A stretch of DNA of 64,000 nucleotides from Paenibacillus periandrae. GTDB lineage: Bacteria; Bacillota; Bacilli; Paenibacillales; NBRC-103111. The stretch is taken from positions 62,001 to 126,000 of the forward strand of contig NZ_JAJNMU010000014.1 of NCBI RefSeq assembly GCF_022458865.1. The letters are read 5' to 3'. This document shows positions 52,801 through 60,523 of this stretch, piece by piece; the first letter of the stretch is position 1; each line of letters begins with the position of its first letter. The position numbers were made by a program, and so were the translations under genes. A model generated the notes under the pieces. That model was not told where the DNA came from. It searched no databases and was given only the letters and a program-made list of their open reading frames with translations.

Positions 52801-52922
52801 TGCGTCCAGTTCAGCCAATCAGCAGGCGGTTTCTCACCGGGCTTCCAGCCTTCGTTGCGTTTTGTCAGAGGCGGCTCGATACCGGCTGCTTTCCATTCGG
52901 GTAGTTCTTTATTAAAAGCCAT
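49851..52922 (-). CDS. Tail fibre / receptor-binding protein
   Basis: 1023 residues from the ATG at 52922. The N-terminus (NKELPEWKAAGIEPPLTKRNEGWKPGEKPPADWLNW) is the baseplate-attachment module common to bacillar fibres. Next is a phage repeat with ILVKNQNTDSQNGIYVVKAGAWARAADADT. The middle, about 230-800, is beta-rich with carbohydrate-binding-like modules and TGVPTAPTAT linkers. The C-terminus (VNVGSFFATASYYKANGFVRLRGAI, PQGYRPSSREL) is a typical fibre tip. It determines which strains are bound. It is the largest gene of the locus and probably the most variable between strains. Confidence 0.8.
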   Translation of the reverse strand: MAFNKELPEWKAAGIEPPLTKRNEGWKPGEKPPADWLNWTQNRTYEALKELQEKSAEITSIQSLSVKSDVRVGTTENITLSGTQTINGIAVTAEDRILVKNQNTDSQNGIYVVKAGAWARAADADTSAKLANGVEVFVREGTVGRQTLWRMTNTGTVILGSTALTFQQTEAPLVSPALTGVPTAPTATAGSNNAQIATTAYVDSVVSTSPAATPLNLGYGHQIVTVPRNTPYNLLNITGRTLINLLGRDGNCEDISKWTAEASTLALDTANAIYGSNALKITVSGSTYGAFRKEVIPSIDTTKYYLLAGFIRNGTGTNVKLTLFPTGGTGSSETTSQLITDTSKMNFVWTGIQPSSFGTGTTSARVSAIVTGGAGATGFFDGIRLYNITQAEYNALAGMTAAQIAAKYPYVDDMKSIVNPYVIKQGENLLPPFSEWNLASTVTVTKPYRLEQTATANYQASNVIVDAMEGVSYTLSGTFTHPQLYMEFLDLNKVNIGAPSFYYVPSSGSNISVIAPTGTKFIKVSTNNPTTGSFYTDNLMLNIGSTALPFKPKADDYLFFPNVQLASNMDNTIFDTLYKRDGKYWKLSRIKWMDLDGSLTWLYDSDQSGFKTVKFTSSGNMISSNGGVISHNTVKYDGKPLQTTIFGTGAGVQGAMDRSYIDGSVSNIVYLSIADTDSGWGESYTPSTEEIRAYFNGWKMSSTNTASPAPYTGSGNKYWYTIGAVPLDSQWYTDITYASNPTNRPPSVKPYKLQYQLVTPTVEEIAVEGDITLHEGLNHIEVGNGMIVRERADLYWSTGNTAQINRIAPGSPLKNRVAKKFAIYKNGMLDAKWSTISADVSNYGNDRYYTNWGDYDLSASYTVTYLALDQYSLTSNVQSIQGVYASNLKTVVDMLADNQADVTTRVGVLENTKAEKEKIQWITPTLLNGWVNVGSFFATASYYKANGFVRLRGAIKSGTASTNVPIFVLPQGYRPSSRELFAVYSGDGTVIGTAQVFDDGRVMFISGNNMSFSLSNISFLAEQ

Positions 52923-52940
52923 GCTATCCACGCTCCTTGT

Positions 52941-53582
52941 TTATATAGGTAATTCCGTTTCTACAGAAGGGGTGAAAACCGCGCCTAACGTGCCGCCTGT
53001 AGTCTGATCGGTATCGGCAAAACCGACAGCTGTATCCGTCTCAAGCTCTTCACCACTGGCTAATGAAAAGGTTCCCTGCAGCTCAACGGCATCAACCCTT
53101 ACACCAGCGGCAACAGTTCTCTGAATAATACGTGCAAATTGCCTCAAATCGATTTCCGAATCACTAATCCTACTTAATGGAAGTCTCAGCAGCGAGATCG
53201 CAGCAGGCTCGGGCTCCAGGGTCTCGGTATATTTCTCCTTAATTTCAATCTCCGAATACTCAGCTTTGACAGCCAAAGCTATGACGCGGATTACCGTATT
53301 GATGTCTCCCCGAGATAAGTTCCGGGCAATTTTGGTTTTGATCAAGATCCGGTATACCTGATCCGATGCCGCTCCTCGCGGTTGTGCAACATTTTGGCCT
53401 ATGCCATCCAGCGTTGTGCCCTCAGCCAGATCAATATCCCGCCATTTTTCCATCGTATCCAAGGTTTGCAATAAATCATTCAGCTGATCATTTATGATCG
53501 ACAGCAGCTTGCCGATGTTGCTCTGCGGGCTTTTATTGTAGTTATCCGTTAATAGCCTCAGCATATCGCGAACATTAAGCAT
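52941..53582 (-). CDS. Tail-end protein (YmfQ/DUF2612-like)
   Basis: 213 residues from the ATG at 53582, which overlaps the stop of the baseplate J gene and has GAGGTGG before it. The pattern DLAEGTTLDGIGQNVAQPRGAASDQVYRILIKTKIARNLSRGD is typical of the tail protein encoded between gpJ and the fibre in Mu-like, P2-like and PBSX-like contractile systems. It connects baseplate wedge to fibre. Family name is uncertain between DUF2313 and DUF2612. Confidence 0.7.
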   Translation of the reverse strand: MLNVRDMLRLLTDNYNKSPQSNIGKLLSIINDQLNDLLQTLDTMEKWRDIDLAEGTTLDGIGQNVAQPRGAASDQVYRILIKTKIARNLSRGDINTVIRVIALAVKAEYSEIEIKEKYTETLEPEPAAISLLRLPLSRISDSEIDLRQFARIIQRTVAAGVRVDAVELQGTFSLASGEELETDTAVGFADTDQTTGGTLGAVFTPSVETELPI

Positions 53583-54750
53583 GGCTGACCACCTCAATAT
53601 CACTGTGAATCACCTGAGCTACCTGATTGCTGGAAATCACAATATTGTCCGATGTATAGCCACCAGCTGCTGCCATTTGCAGATTCACGTCCTCAACACC
53701 CTCAACTTTGTAGATCGCGCTAATCAGCTTCGTATAAATGACGTCACTACCCATAGCCAAGCCGCTGTATAACGATCCATCACTGTCCTCTCCACCAATG
53801 TACCGAATGACAGCCGAGCGTATTTGTGCGTTACCATCTGCAGGAAATTGCGCATTGGTCCTGATGTTCGCACGCACATGAATGGCAACCTCCTCGGCAT
53901 AACTGAATTTGATCGTATGAGGAGCTCCAGACAAATCGGTCACTGTACGTGACACGCCACCGTAGGACTCAATGCCAACAGCCTTCGTATCTAAAATACT
54001 TTGTGCAATCGCATCCGTATCGCCTCCCAGCACATAAGCCTCAAAGCTTTTGCCTGGCCGCCCTTCCGTATCTGTGAGCAGCGAAGTGTTTTCGATGATC
54101 GTTGCAGCACGAACACCGGGAACACGCAGCAATGCACCTCGAATCGAATCAAGGGTACCTGCCCCGCCTCCAGATACGGAGAGTGTGAATCGTTCACGAA
54201 ATTCGGGATCGGTCTCTTTTTCCCTGCCGCCAGCAGCAGCCACAGCATTCGTTACAGAGGTCACATTCGGATTCGGATTCACAATTTCAATGATTGTTCC
54301 TGCTGCTACATTACCACGAGCCCCAGCGACAGAAGCACGAATAGCTCCAGTTCCCAAGCCCGTCCCATCGAGGGTCACACTGTTTACTGTTGCAAAATAA
54401 ATCCCGGTTTGGGTACGGACGGCAAACCCAGCGGGAATCGTATACCCTGCTGTCCCGACAAAATTCACGGTGCCCGAAGCATATTGTTCAGCAATTCTTG
54501 TAATCCCGACATGAGGTCCGAGACGATCCTGCTGGACCCCCTGTGCCGTGTTAATATATGCGGAAAAATACACATCCTCCGCCTTCTCCCAAGGTTTACT
54601 CAGAAACCAGGCAAAGATGCGCAGCAAAATGCCCAAAGGTGATCTCTCCGAGGTATTGACGGTTTCCCCATAGGCTACCCGCGCTTTTGCTTCCATTTCT
54701 ACGATCAGATCGGCATACCTTTTTCGTTTAAAGCCCTGACTATCCAACAT
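53575..54750 (-). CDS. Baseplate wedge protein J (gp47/XkdT-like)
   Basis: 391 residues. The N-terminus matches Baseplate_J (YADLIVEMEAKARVAYGE, SPLGILLRIFAWFL) and the centre has GTVNFVGTAGYTIPAGFAVRTQTGIYF and VAGARGNVAAGTI. This protein forms the outer wedge of contractile baseplates. Overlaps the gp25-like gene by 11 bp upstream. Its presence, with sheath and gp25, establishes a contractile rather than a flexible tail. Confidence 0.9.
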   Translation of the reverse strand: MLDSQGFKRKRYADLIVEMEAKARVAYGETVNTSERSPLGILLRIFAWFLSKPWEKAEDVYFSAYINTAQGVQQDRLGPHVGITRIAEQYASGTVNFVGTAGYTIPAGFAVRTQTGIYFATVNSVTLDGTGLGTGAIRASVAGARGNVAAGTIIEIVNPNPNVTSVTNAVAAAGGREKETDPEFRERFTLSVSGGGAGTLDSIRGALLRVPGVRAATIIENTSLLTDTEGRPGKSFEAYVLGGDTDAIAQSILDTKAVGIESYGGVSRTVTDLSGAPHTIKFSYAEEVAIHVRANIRTNAQFPADGNAQIRSAVIRYIGGEDSDGSLYSGLAMGSDVIYTKLISAIYKVEGVEDVNLQMAAAGGYTSDNIVISSNQVAQVIHSDIEVVSHA

Positions 54751-55099
54751 CCCGAATCACCTCGCCCTCAACTTTTTGACCATCAACAGCTGTTGCGCTA
54801 AACCGCACATCCATCGTCCGGTTTTTGGTATCATAATCAAAAGCGATTTTATCGACCGTCTTAATACGAGGCTCCTGAAACAAGCCCTGCCGGATTTGCT
54901 CACGCATTTCCTCTTCATTCAAGTTCTTCTCCAGAAAGGCGTTGAACTTGATCCCCATATTCGGATTCAAAAACCATTCGGCTTTGTTCGTACCGAGTAC
55001 ATTCTTTACACATTGGGCAATCTCTTCCTGTCCATTAACAACCACAAGCTCCCCCAGCTCCATAACCAGGTCTCCATTGATTAGTTTAAAAGACTCCAT
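54740..55099 (-). CDS. gp25/XkdS-like baseplate protein (DUF2634)
   Basis: 119 residues: NGDLVMELGELVVVNGQEEIAQCVKNVLGTNKAEWFLNPNMGIKF is the DUF2634/gp25 wedge core, followed by EQIRQGLFQEPRIKTVDKI. gp25 nucleates sheath polymerisation in contractile tails. The start overlaps the stop of the spike gene by 19 bp. Confidence 0.85.
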   Translation of the reverse strand: MESFKLINGDLVMELGELVVVNGQEEIAQCVKNVLGTNKAEWFLNPNMGIKFNAFLEKNLNEEEMREQIRQGLFQEPRIKTVDKIAFDYDTKNRTMDVRFSATAVDGQKVEGEVIRDVG

Positions 55100-55530
55100 G
55101 GCAGCACCCCCACAATAACAGCATCATTTTTACTATGCCTGCGCTTGCTGTCCGGCGAAGCGATCTGGCCTGACAGCGTATTTTTGATTTCCACATCGGC
55201 GCAAACGACCAGAACGATGTCGCCCGCCATCACTTTCGGTATACCGATCAAATCGTGCTCCTTCACAGTAACCGTCCGTTCAACTCCATTATCAATGATC
55301 GTCAGCTCATGTTCCTTCACTGTACTTTTCTGACCAAGCATAGGTACATTTTGGATTACCGCTGGCTGCATATCACCTGCACGAACCAAAGGCTGCACAA
55401 CCGCCCTGCAGTTGACCCGATCAAAGGAAATCACTTTACAAGGGAAACTTACATACAGATCATTTAAGGCCTTGTCCAACATTCCGGAAATAAAAGCATT
55501 CGCAGCACTTCCCGCATCTACGACACTCAT
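55081..55530 (-). CDS. Baseplate spike protein (Gp138 N-terminal-domain type)
   Basis: 149 residues from the ATG at 55530 behind GGAGGGGA, with a four-base overlap of the previous gene. The OB-like core VSFPCKVISFDRVNCRAVVQPLVR and GDIVLVVCADVEIKN correspond to the Gp138 N-terminal domain found in membrane-piercing spikes. There is no long beta-helix tip, so a separate tip or a PAAR-like cap is not seen. It would be delivered first when the sheath contracts. Confidence 0.7.
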   Translation of the reverse strand: MSVVDAGSAANAFISGMLDKALNDLYVSFPCKVISFDRVNCRAVVQPLVRAGDMQPAVIQNVPMLGQKSTVKEHELTIIDNGVERTVTVKEHDLIGIPKVMAGDIVLVVCADVEIKNTLSGQIASPDSKRRHSKNDAVIVGVLPWSLLN

Positions 55531-56321
55531 GGATAAATCCCCTCCATTTCCGTTACAAAATCCGAACTGCTGCATTTGTGCGAGCCCTTGCGGATATGCA
55601 GCTTTTTGATAGAGCGCTTGGCAGTCAGCTCAACGACAGAAGCGGTTGTGATGAGATGCTGCAGCTGGGATTTGATTCTCATGCCTTTAAGCTTGTCCTC
55701 ACCATCGTCGAATTCTTCAGGCTGGCCGATCAAGCCGCTGTCTGCCGACAAATAAACGACGGCATCGTTACCGAGACGCAAATTACGAATATATAACTCA
55801 CCCTTGTTGATATAGGCACTTGTTCCGCAGTCGGCAGCTATTTTTTTGATAATATCGGTAATTTCCCCGGTGGCCGTGTAACCATCCTCATAATTCATAT
55901 CTTCGTTTAAATACATCTGGGCAACTTTAATACCGAGTTCTTTTGTCATTTGTTCGAGAATCGTGCTTGCCTTCGTATTTTCAGCAAAAGCAAGATCGTT
56001 GACCTTACGATCAGACATTTTCTCAGCATCCAGTACATGGATCATGGTAATTTTATCTACACCGCTGTACTGCGTTGTACATTTGGAAATGTTACCTTTC
56101 AGAATGGTTCCTGTATTTCCTATATAACCGGCGTTAATGATAAGCTCTTCTTTTAGCTTGAAGAGATTTATGGTAGTATCTGTAAGATTGTAGATTTTAA
56201 TCTCACTTTCATTGGGCAGCAGATCATTATCAAATGGGACGGTAAATTCTATCGTAAAATCCTCGCTGGACAAAGCCCTAGACCCCACCTGAATTTCCAC
56301 AACACGACCGAAATTAACCAT
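55527..56321 (-). CDS. Tail hub protein (gpD/XkdQ-like)
   Basis: 264 residues from the ATG at 56321, which overlaps the upstream stop by eight bases and has GTGGGAGG upstream. The sequence EIQVGSRALSSEDFTIEFTVPFDNDLLPNESEIKIYNLTDTTIN resembles the first hub domain, and the centre has TILEQMTKELGIKVAQM and a long beta part. This is the central hub that holds spike and tube in short contractile tails. Function inferred from position and fold-like pattern. Confidence 0.7.
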   Translation of the reverse strand: MVNFGRVVEIQVGSRALSSEDFTIEFTVPFDNDLLPNESEIKIYNLTDTTINLFKLKEELIINAGYIGNTGTILKGNISKCTTQYSGVDKITMIHVLDAEKMSDRKVNDLAFAENTKASTILEQMTKELGIKVAQMYLNEDMNYEDGYTATGEITDIIKKIAADCGTSAYINKGELYIRNLRLGNDAVVYLSADSGLIGQPEEFDDGEDKLKGMRIKSQLQHLITTASVVELTAKRSIKKLHIRKGSHKCSSSDFVTEMEGIYP

Positions 56322-56640
56322 ATGCAGCCTCCCACTCGACCACACGCAGAAATACAGTAGTTCCCAACGTTTGAGCGTTGACTTCCACAGATTGCCCCGA
56401 TGCATCAAGCGGTATTAGCCCTACCTTTGGTAATCTGGCATCCTCTATATCGTGAAATAAAGGCAATCCGTACAGCAGCTTTTCGCCATAGACTAAAGGC
56501 TCTTTATTTTTATAAAGATCGACAGTAAAAAAATCGAAACCGGGATTATAATGAAATTCAATCTCATAAAGAGTACCGGCAAGTGAAATCTCAAAACGAT
56601 ATGGTATTTTTTGTTTATCGATATTAATGATTAATGCCAA
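56314..56640 (-). CDS. Baseplate plug protein (Pam3 gp18-like)
   Basis: 108 residues, reading YRFEISLAGTLYEIEFHYNPGFDFFTVDLY and GLPLFHD near the middle. This is the pattern of the baseplate plug family first described in the cyanophage Pam3 contractile tail, which sits between hub and spike. A GGAGGTTATAC stretch supplies the ribosome site. It is coupled to the hub gene. Confidence 0.65.
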   Translation of the reverse strand: MALIINIDKQKIPYRFEISLAGTLYEIEFHYNPGFDFFTVDLYKNKEPLVYGEKLLYGLPLFHDIEDARLPKVGLIPLDASGQSVEVNAQTLGTTVFLRVVEWEAAYG

Positions 56641-56658
56641 TAGTATAACCTCCTAACG

Positions 56659-57102
56659 CTACTCATTCGTCGTTTCAACCGGTTGTTGTACCCCTGATAC
56701 AGTAACTGGAGCCGTTTCCGTACTGACAGGAAAAGATTGGCTGCCGATTTCAGCTGTTCTGGCTATGCGCACTTCCTTAAGACTAGCGGAAAAAGACATA
56801 CCATTGGCTATCTGGTGGGTGTGTGTACTGCGAAAGCTGGTCAGAATTCCATAAAATCTATTGCGCCCCTCGTATACGACAAGAGTACCGGCTTCCATCA
56901 GATTCAAAATATTTTGCCGGATTTGCCCCGCTTCTTGAAGGTTTTCACTGACAATGATTCCGCTAATGTTCATCGTTTTTGCTTTTGATCGCACATGATC
57001 CATCAGGTCCAGTCCACTTTCAACCGGCTGCTCTGTGACCTCAATTTCATAAGAAGGATCTTCCGTTTCGACCAATATATGAATACCATTTAAAGTTGCC
57101 AT
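56659..57102 (-). CDS. Dit-like/LysM-free baseplate protein
   Basis: 147 residues: NGIHILVETEDPSYEIEVTEQPVESGLDLMDHVRSKAKTMNISG, then RQNILNLMEAGTLVVYEGRNRFYGI. It resembles the N-terminal domain of Dit-like tail proteins, which connect tube and baseplate. It starts inside the last codons of the tape-measure gene (13-bp overlap). The Thr/Val-rich tail (ETAPVTVSGVQQPVETTNE) looks like a linker. There is no LysM domain, although XkdP-type proteins at this place often have one. Confidence 0.65.
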   Translation of the reverse strand: MATLNGIHILVETEDPSYEIEVTEQPVESGLDLMDHVRSKAKTMNISGIIVSENLQEAGQIRQNILNLMEAGTLVVYEGRNRFYGILTSFRSTHTHQIANGMSFSASLKEVRIARTAEIGSQSFPVSTETAPVTVSGVQQPVETTNE

Positions 57103-59528
57103 GATTGAACCCCCGCAATTCCTTGCCTGCGTGCAGCGCTTTCGAATACTTCCTGAATCGCCAGCTTGACCCGCTCAGCAATGTCTTGGGCATTGGCCCC
57201 GCTGCCATCACCGTTAACCGTGATATTGATGACGGGATTGATTTCTGTGCTTGCAGTGTTGGTTGGAGAACCCTGATTATTAAAAGAAAATACATTTGCA
57301 GGCATAGCCGAAGAAAAAGACGTTGGAGATGCATCAGGAAAATTCAAATCCCCATTTAGAGCAATATCATCATAAGGAATTCTAATTCCCTCAGCTACCT
57401 TTTCTGATGAACCCGCTACTCTAGCCTGTCCATCTTCCAAGCCAAGTGCCAACCCTTCAGTAGTCATAAAGCCTACTTCCATCATGACTCTGGAAGGTGA
57501 ATGTATTCCCAGAAAATCACGTATCCCACCTGAAATACTGTTCGCAACGTTTTTTATAATATCCGTTACATTGCCTATAGTTTCGTTAATACCACTAATC
57601 AGCCCCTGAATAATGTTAGACCCAAGTGTCTTCATACGTTCTGGCAGGAGTAATAACCAATTTATCGCAAGATCTATTTCTGTACTTATCATATCCATTA
57701 TCGTTTTAACACCAGTTTGTAAATCAAGGAACAACATGGAAAAAAAATCACTTACGGTTGTTCCGATAGTCATGACTAAGTCACCTATAGAATCCCAGTA
57801 CGCTAGAATACTATTAAATGCTTCTGTAAAGATCATTTGGAATTTATCCATTGCCCCTGTAAAAAAAAGCATTAATCCATCCATTATAGTAACCAGACTG
57901 CTTACTATAGATTGAAAAATAATAATCGTTTCTGATACTATTTTATTCCAACAAAAAGAGATTAAGTCACTTACATAGATAATAGGAAGAAGAATTAAGT
58001 TCAAAACATAAGGCCAATAAGTAGAAATGAACGACCCGATTTCATTGAATACTCCAAACATCATATTTTTAAACTGCTCCCACTTTTCTCCAAGCCAACT
58101 TGTTATGTTCCCCCAATTTTTAAAAATAAAAATCCAGTAAGCAATGATACCTGCCAATATAAGACCTGCCGCGATAAATAGCAGCAATGGAGAGAGTGCC
58201 GCCCATTGTGCAGCTGCAAGTGACCATAGCGCAGAGGCAAGACCCACACCCACGAAGACACTAAAGACGGCAATTGGTGGCCCTAAAATATCTATATGTT
58301 TGACAAAGAAATCTATTGATGCTACTACTCCATCCAATGTTTTTCCAAGTACATCACCTATACCATTAGCGAATGTATCAATAGCTGGCATTGCTTCAGT
58401 CAGACTTTTTGATAAATCATTGAAAACTCTTTCAATTGTCGGGAGTGATTTTTCTGCTAAGTCTTTCAATTTATCTCCGAGTGGAGCAAGTGCTATCGAA
58501 ATCTTATTTTTGAAGGTATCGAACTTATTGGCTAAAGTTTCCGTCTCTTTTGATGTACTATTAATAATTCCTTGAGAATTTTGCATTTCCTGAAGCATCG
58601 TTCCTAATTCTAATTTTCCTTCACGAATTGCTTGTGCCATTGACGGACCACTCAAATCACCAAAAGCTTTCATAGCAATTTGTGATGCTTCTGCAGTTGT
58701 CTTGGCTTCTTTAATTTGGGCAATCGTTGACTGGAGTCCCTTACCCGGATCTTTTATATCCTGTGCAGCCATTTTTCCTAAAGCAGTAGAGAACGACCCC
58801 AATACCATGTCAGCATCCAATCCATTGCTGGCCCATGTCGCCATAAGACTGGCACTATTATCAAAATCATAGCCCAACTGTCGCATTGGAGCTCCAAATT
58901 TATTCAATTTGTCAGCAAGTACATTAATGCCTACCCCTGATTTTTGTGATAAAACATAAAGCTTGTCAAACATTTCACTGCCTTGATCAGCGCTTATGCT
59001 CCAGCCATTCATGACACCAGAAAGCGAAGTTGCTATCGTATTTGTGCTTACTCCTGTTAAAGAACCTAATCTCATAATCTTCCCAGACATCTCTTCCAAA
59101 TTTACACCGGCTGCACCCGTACTCTTATGAACTTGCGCCATTACAGTAGCTACTGCATTCAGATTATCTGGAACACTTGATCCAAGATTTTGATAGCTTG
59201 CCATTAAGCCCTTTAACTCAGCTCCTGTTGCACCTGTACCTACTTTCATAATATTGAGCGATTTTTCGGCTATATTTGACGCATCCCAGCTGGCGGTTCC
59301 AATATCTTTCAGAGCCGTATATATACCTGAAGCAGCAGCTTCACCAAGACTTATCAGTGATTTCCTAAGCTTAGAGAATCCAGACTCTACCTTATCTGTG
59401 CTATCTTTGACTTCATTCGTAATTTGGATAAATTGATTAAGCTGTGAGTTGATTCGTGTGAAATTCTCTATTTGATTAATTTGTCCAATCACGCCACTTG
59501 AATGTTCAATAGAAATAAGACCCGCCAT
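57090..59528 (-). CDS. Tail tape-measure protein
   Basis: 812 residues. The N-terminal half holds the conserved tape-measure domain (GTGATGAELKGLMASYQNLGSS, KLNKFGAPMRQLGYDFDNSASLMATWASNGLDADMVLGSF), then a helical part, several hydrophobic segments between about 425 and 590, and the late domain IQGLISGINETIGNVTDIIKNVANSISGGIRDFLGIHSPSRVMMEVG common to tape measures. Its length predicts a tail of about 120 nm if the usual 1.5 angstrom per residue holds. GGTGGAGGGAAT precedes the ATG. Confidence 0.9.
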   Translation of the reverse strand: MAGLISIEHSSGVIGQINQIENFTRINSQLNQFIQITNEVKDSTDKVESGFSKLRKSLISLGEAAASGIYTALKDIGTASWDASNIAEKSLNIMKVGTGATGAELKGLMASYQNLGSSVPDNLNAVATVMAQVHKSTGAAGVNLEEMSGKIMRLGSLTGVSTNTIATSLSGVMNGWSISADQGSEMFDKLYVLSQKSGVGINVLADKLNKFGAPMRQLGYDFDNSASLMATWASNGLDADMVLGSFSTALGKMAAQDIKDPGKGLQSTIAQIKEAKTTAEASQIAMKAFGDLSGPSMAQAIREGKLELGTMLQEMQNSQGIINSTSKETETLANKFDTFKNKISIALAPLGDKLKDLAEKSLPTIERVFNDLSKSLTEAMPAIDTFANGIGDVLGKTLDGVVASIDFFVKHIDILGPPIAVFSVFVGVGLASALWSLAAAQWAALSPLLLFIAAGLILAGIIAYWIFIFKNWGNITSWLGEKWEQFKNMMFGVFNEIGSFISTYWPYVLNLILLPIIYVSDLISFCWNKIVSETIIIFQSIVSSLVTIMDGLMLFFTGAMDKFQMIFTEAFNSILAYWDSIGDLVMTIGTTVSDFFSMLFLDLQTGVKTIMDMISTEIDLAINWLLLLPERMKTLGSNIIQGLISGINETIGNVTDIIKNVANSISGGIRDFLGIHSPSRVMMEVGFMTTEGLALGLEDGQARVAGSSEKVAEGIRIPYDDIALNGDLNFPDASPTSFSSAMPANVFSFNNQGSPTNTASTEINPVINITVNGDGSGANAQDIAERVKLAIQEVFESAARRQGIAGVQSWQL

Positions 59529-59573
59529 ATTCCCTCCACCAACCTTTCCTTCAAAAGAACAAAGAAGCGTCCA

Positions 59574-59774
59574 TCAGGAACGCTTCTTCGATTTCTCCAT
59601 ATTTTTCTCCATCATCTCGATGTACATATCGAGCGCCGCATTAGCCTCGGCCAGATCGTCCTGGTCCATCTGGTTCAGCTCGCTATAAGTGATATTCATA
59701 TCACTCAACAGCAAACGCCACATGCCCCAGTTGCGTTCCGCCCGCTGACGCGCTTCACTCCTGGTTATGGTCAT
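59574..59774 (-). CDS. Second tail assembly chaperone frame
   Basis: 66 residues from the ATG at 59774 (MTITRSEARQRAERNWG). GAGGA lies eight bases upstream. It overlaps the end of the preceding chaperone gene by 20 bases in a different frame. In many phages the second chaperone part is made by frameshifting (G and GT of lambda, E and E' of P2). I see no slippery heptamer, and a +1 shift would be needed; a separate start is the simpler reading. Charged and helical. Confidence 0.6.
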   Translation of the reverse strand: MTITRSEARQRAERNWGMWRLLLSDMNITYSELNQMDQDDLAEANAALDMYIEMMEKNMEKSKKRS

Positions 59775-60048
59775 CCGAGGCTTCCTCGTCTTCGCCTTCA
59801 AGGAAACGGAAGGAGGCCGCAATCACATCGTTGAATTCCTTTTTATCGCTGCCAAAATAATCCCACGAGATTTTCGGCTCGACGATGACGTTCTTCATCA
59901 TTTCCTCAGCAAGCTTCTCTTCCTGTGGAACTCCGAACTTATTTTTTACACGGTCGCTGATTTGTGCCGCCGCACGTACGCCCGGGAATTGGAATGTATA
60001 GGCTTTACCGCTGCGGGATGTATAGTTTTTTTGCTTAAAGTTGCTCAT
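59755..60048 (-). CDS. Tail assembly chaperone, XkdN-like
   Basis: 97 residues: SRSGKAYTFQFPGVRAAAQISDRVKNKFGVPQEEKLAEEMMKNVIVEPKISWDYFG is the typical core, and the C-terminus is acidic (EGEDEEASDDHNQE). Located between tail tube and tape measure, where the chaperone that coats the tape measure during assembly is always found. CAGGAG precedes the ATG. Confidence 0.75.
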   Translation of the reverse strand: MSNFKQKNYTSRSGKAYTFQFPGVRAAAQISDRVKNKFGVPQEEKLAEEMMKNVIVEPKISWDYFGSDKKEFNDVIAASFRFLEGEDEEASDDHNQE

Positions 60049-60097
60049 GTATCCATCACTCCTGATCGTATTGTTATTGATATGCGATTGACCAATC

Positions 60098-60493
60098 TTA
60101 AGCTAAATTAAGATCCATGGCCTGGAATTCGTATTCGCGGTCCTCGGAATCCTTGCCGTACTTGCGGTCAGCCTGCTTTTTTAGAAAAGCCTGCGTTACC
60201 GTGGTCGTCTGCTTCGGCTCGTTGTACGAAATGATGCTGATGGGAACCAATTTACCGGTATTAGCCAAGCTGTCAAGAAATGTAGTCTGCGGACTTGTTT
60301 GCTGCAGCGTGATTTTGATCGTGCCCAAGCTGTTATTAATCTTGGTGCGCACCGCATCACCCATAGCACCAACCTTGGTATCGTAATTATTTTCATCCTT
60401 GGAGATTTCCACCATGCTTTCGCCAAGTCCAGTCATAAACACACCGTCTACGGTAATTGATACGTTCTTCGGATCATAAGTTGTTATAGCCAT
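60098..60493 (-). CDS. Tail tube protein (DUF3277)
   Basis: 131 residues: YDPKNVSITVDGVFMTGLGESMVEISKDENNYDTKVGAMGDAVRTKI followed by KITLQQTSPQTTFLDSLA. This is the DUF3277 tube family, paired with DUF3383 sheath proteins. It forms the inner tube driven through the target envelope. GAGGAGGAATAG precedes the ATG. Confidence 0.85.
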   Translation of the reverse strand: MAITTYDPKNVSITVDGVFMTGLGESMVEISKDENNYDTKVGAMGDAVRTKINNSLGTIKITLQQTSPQTTFLDSLANTGKLVPISIISYNEPKQTTTVTQAFLKKQADRKYGKDSEDREYEFQAMDLNLA

Positions 60494-60523
60494 TTCTATT
60501 CCTCCTCATAATGTTATTGCATC

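Noticed and set aside
54001..54642. Plus-strand open frame of 213 codons opposite the baseplate J gene
   Set aside because: Shadow frame rich in Ser, Cys and Arg, without start signals.
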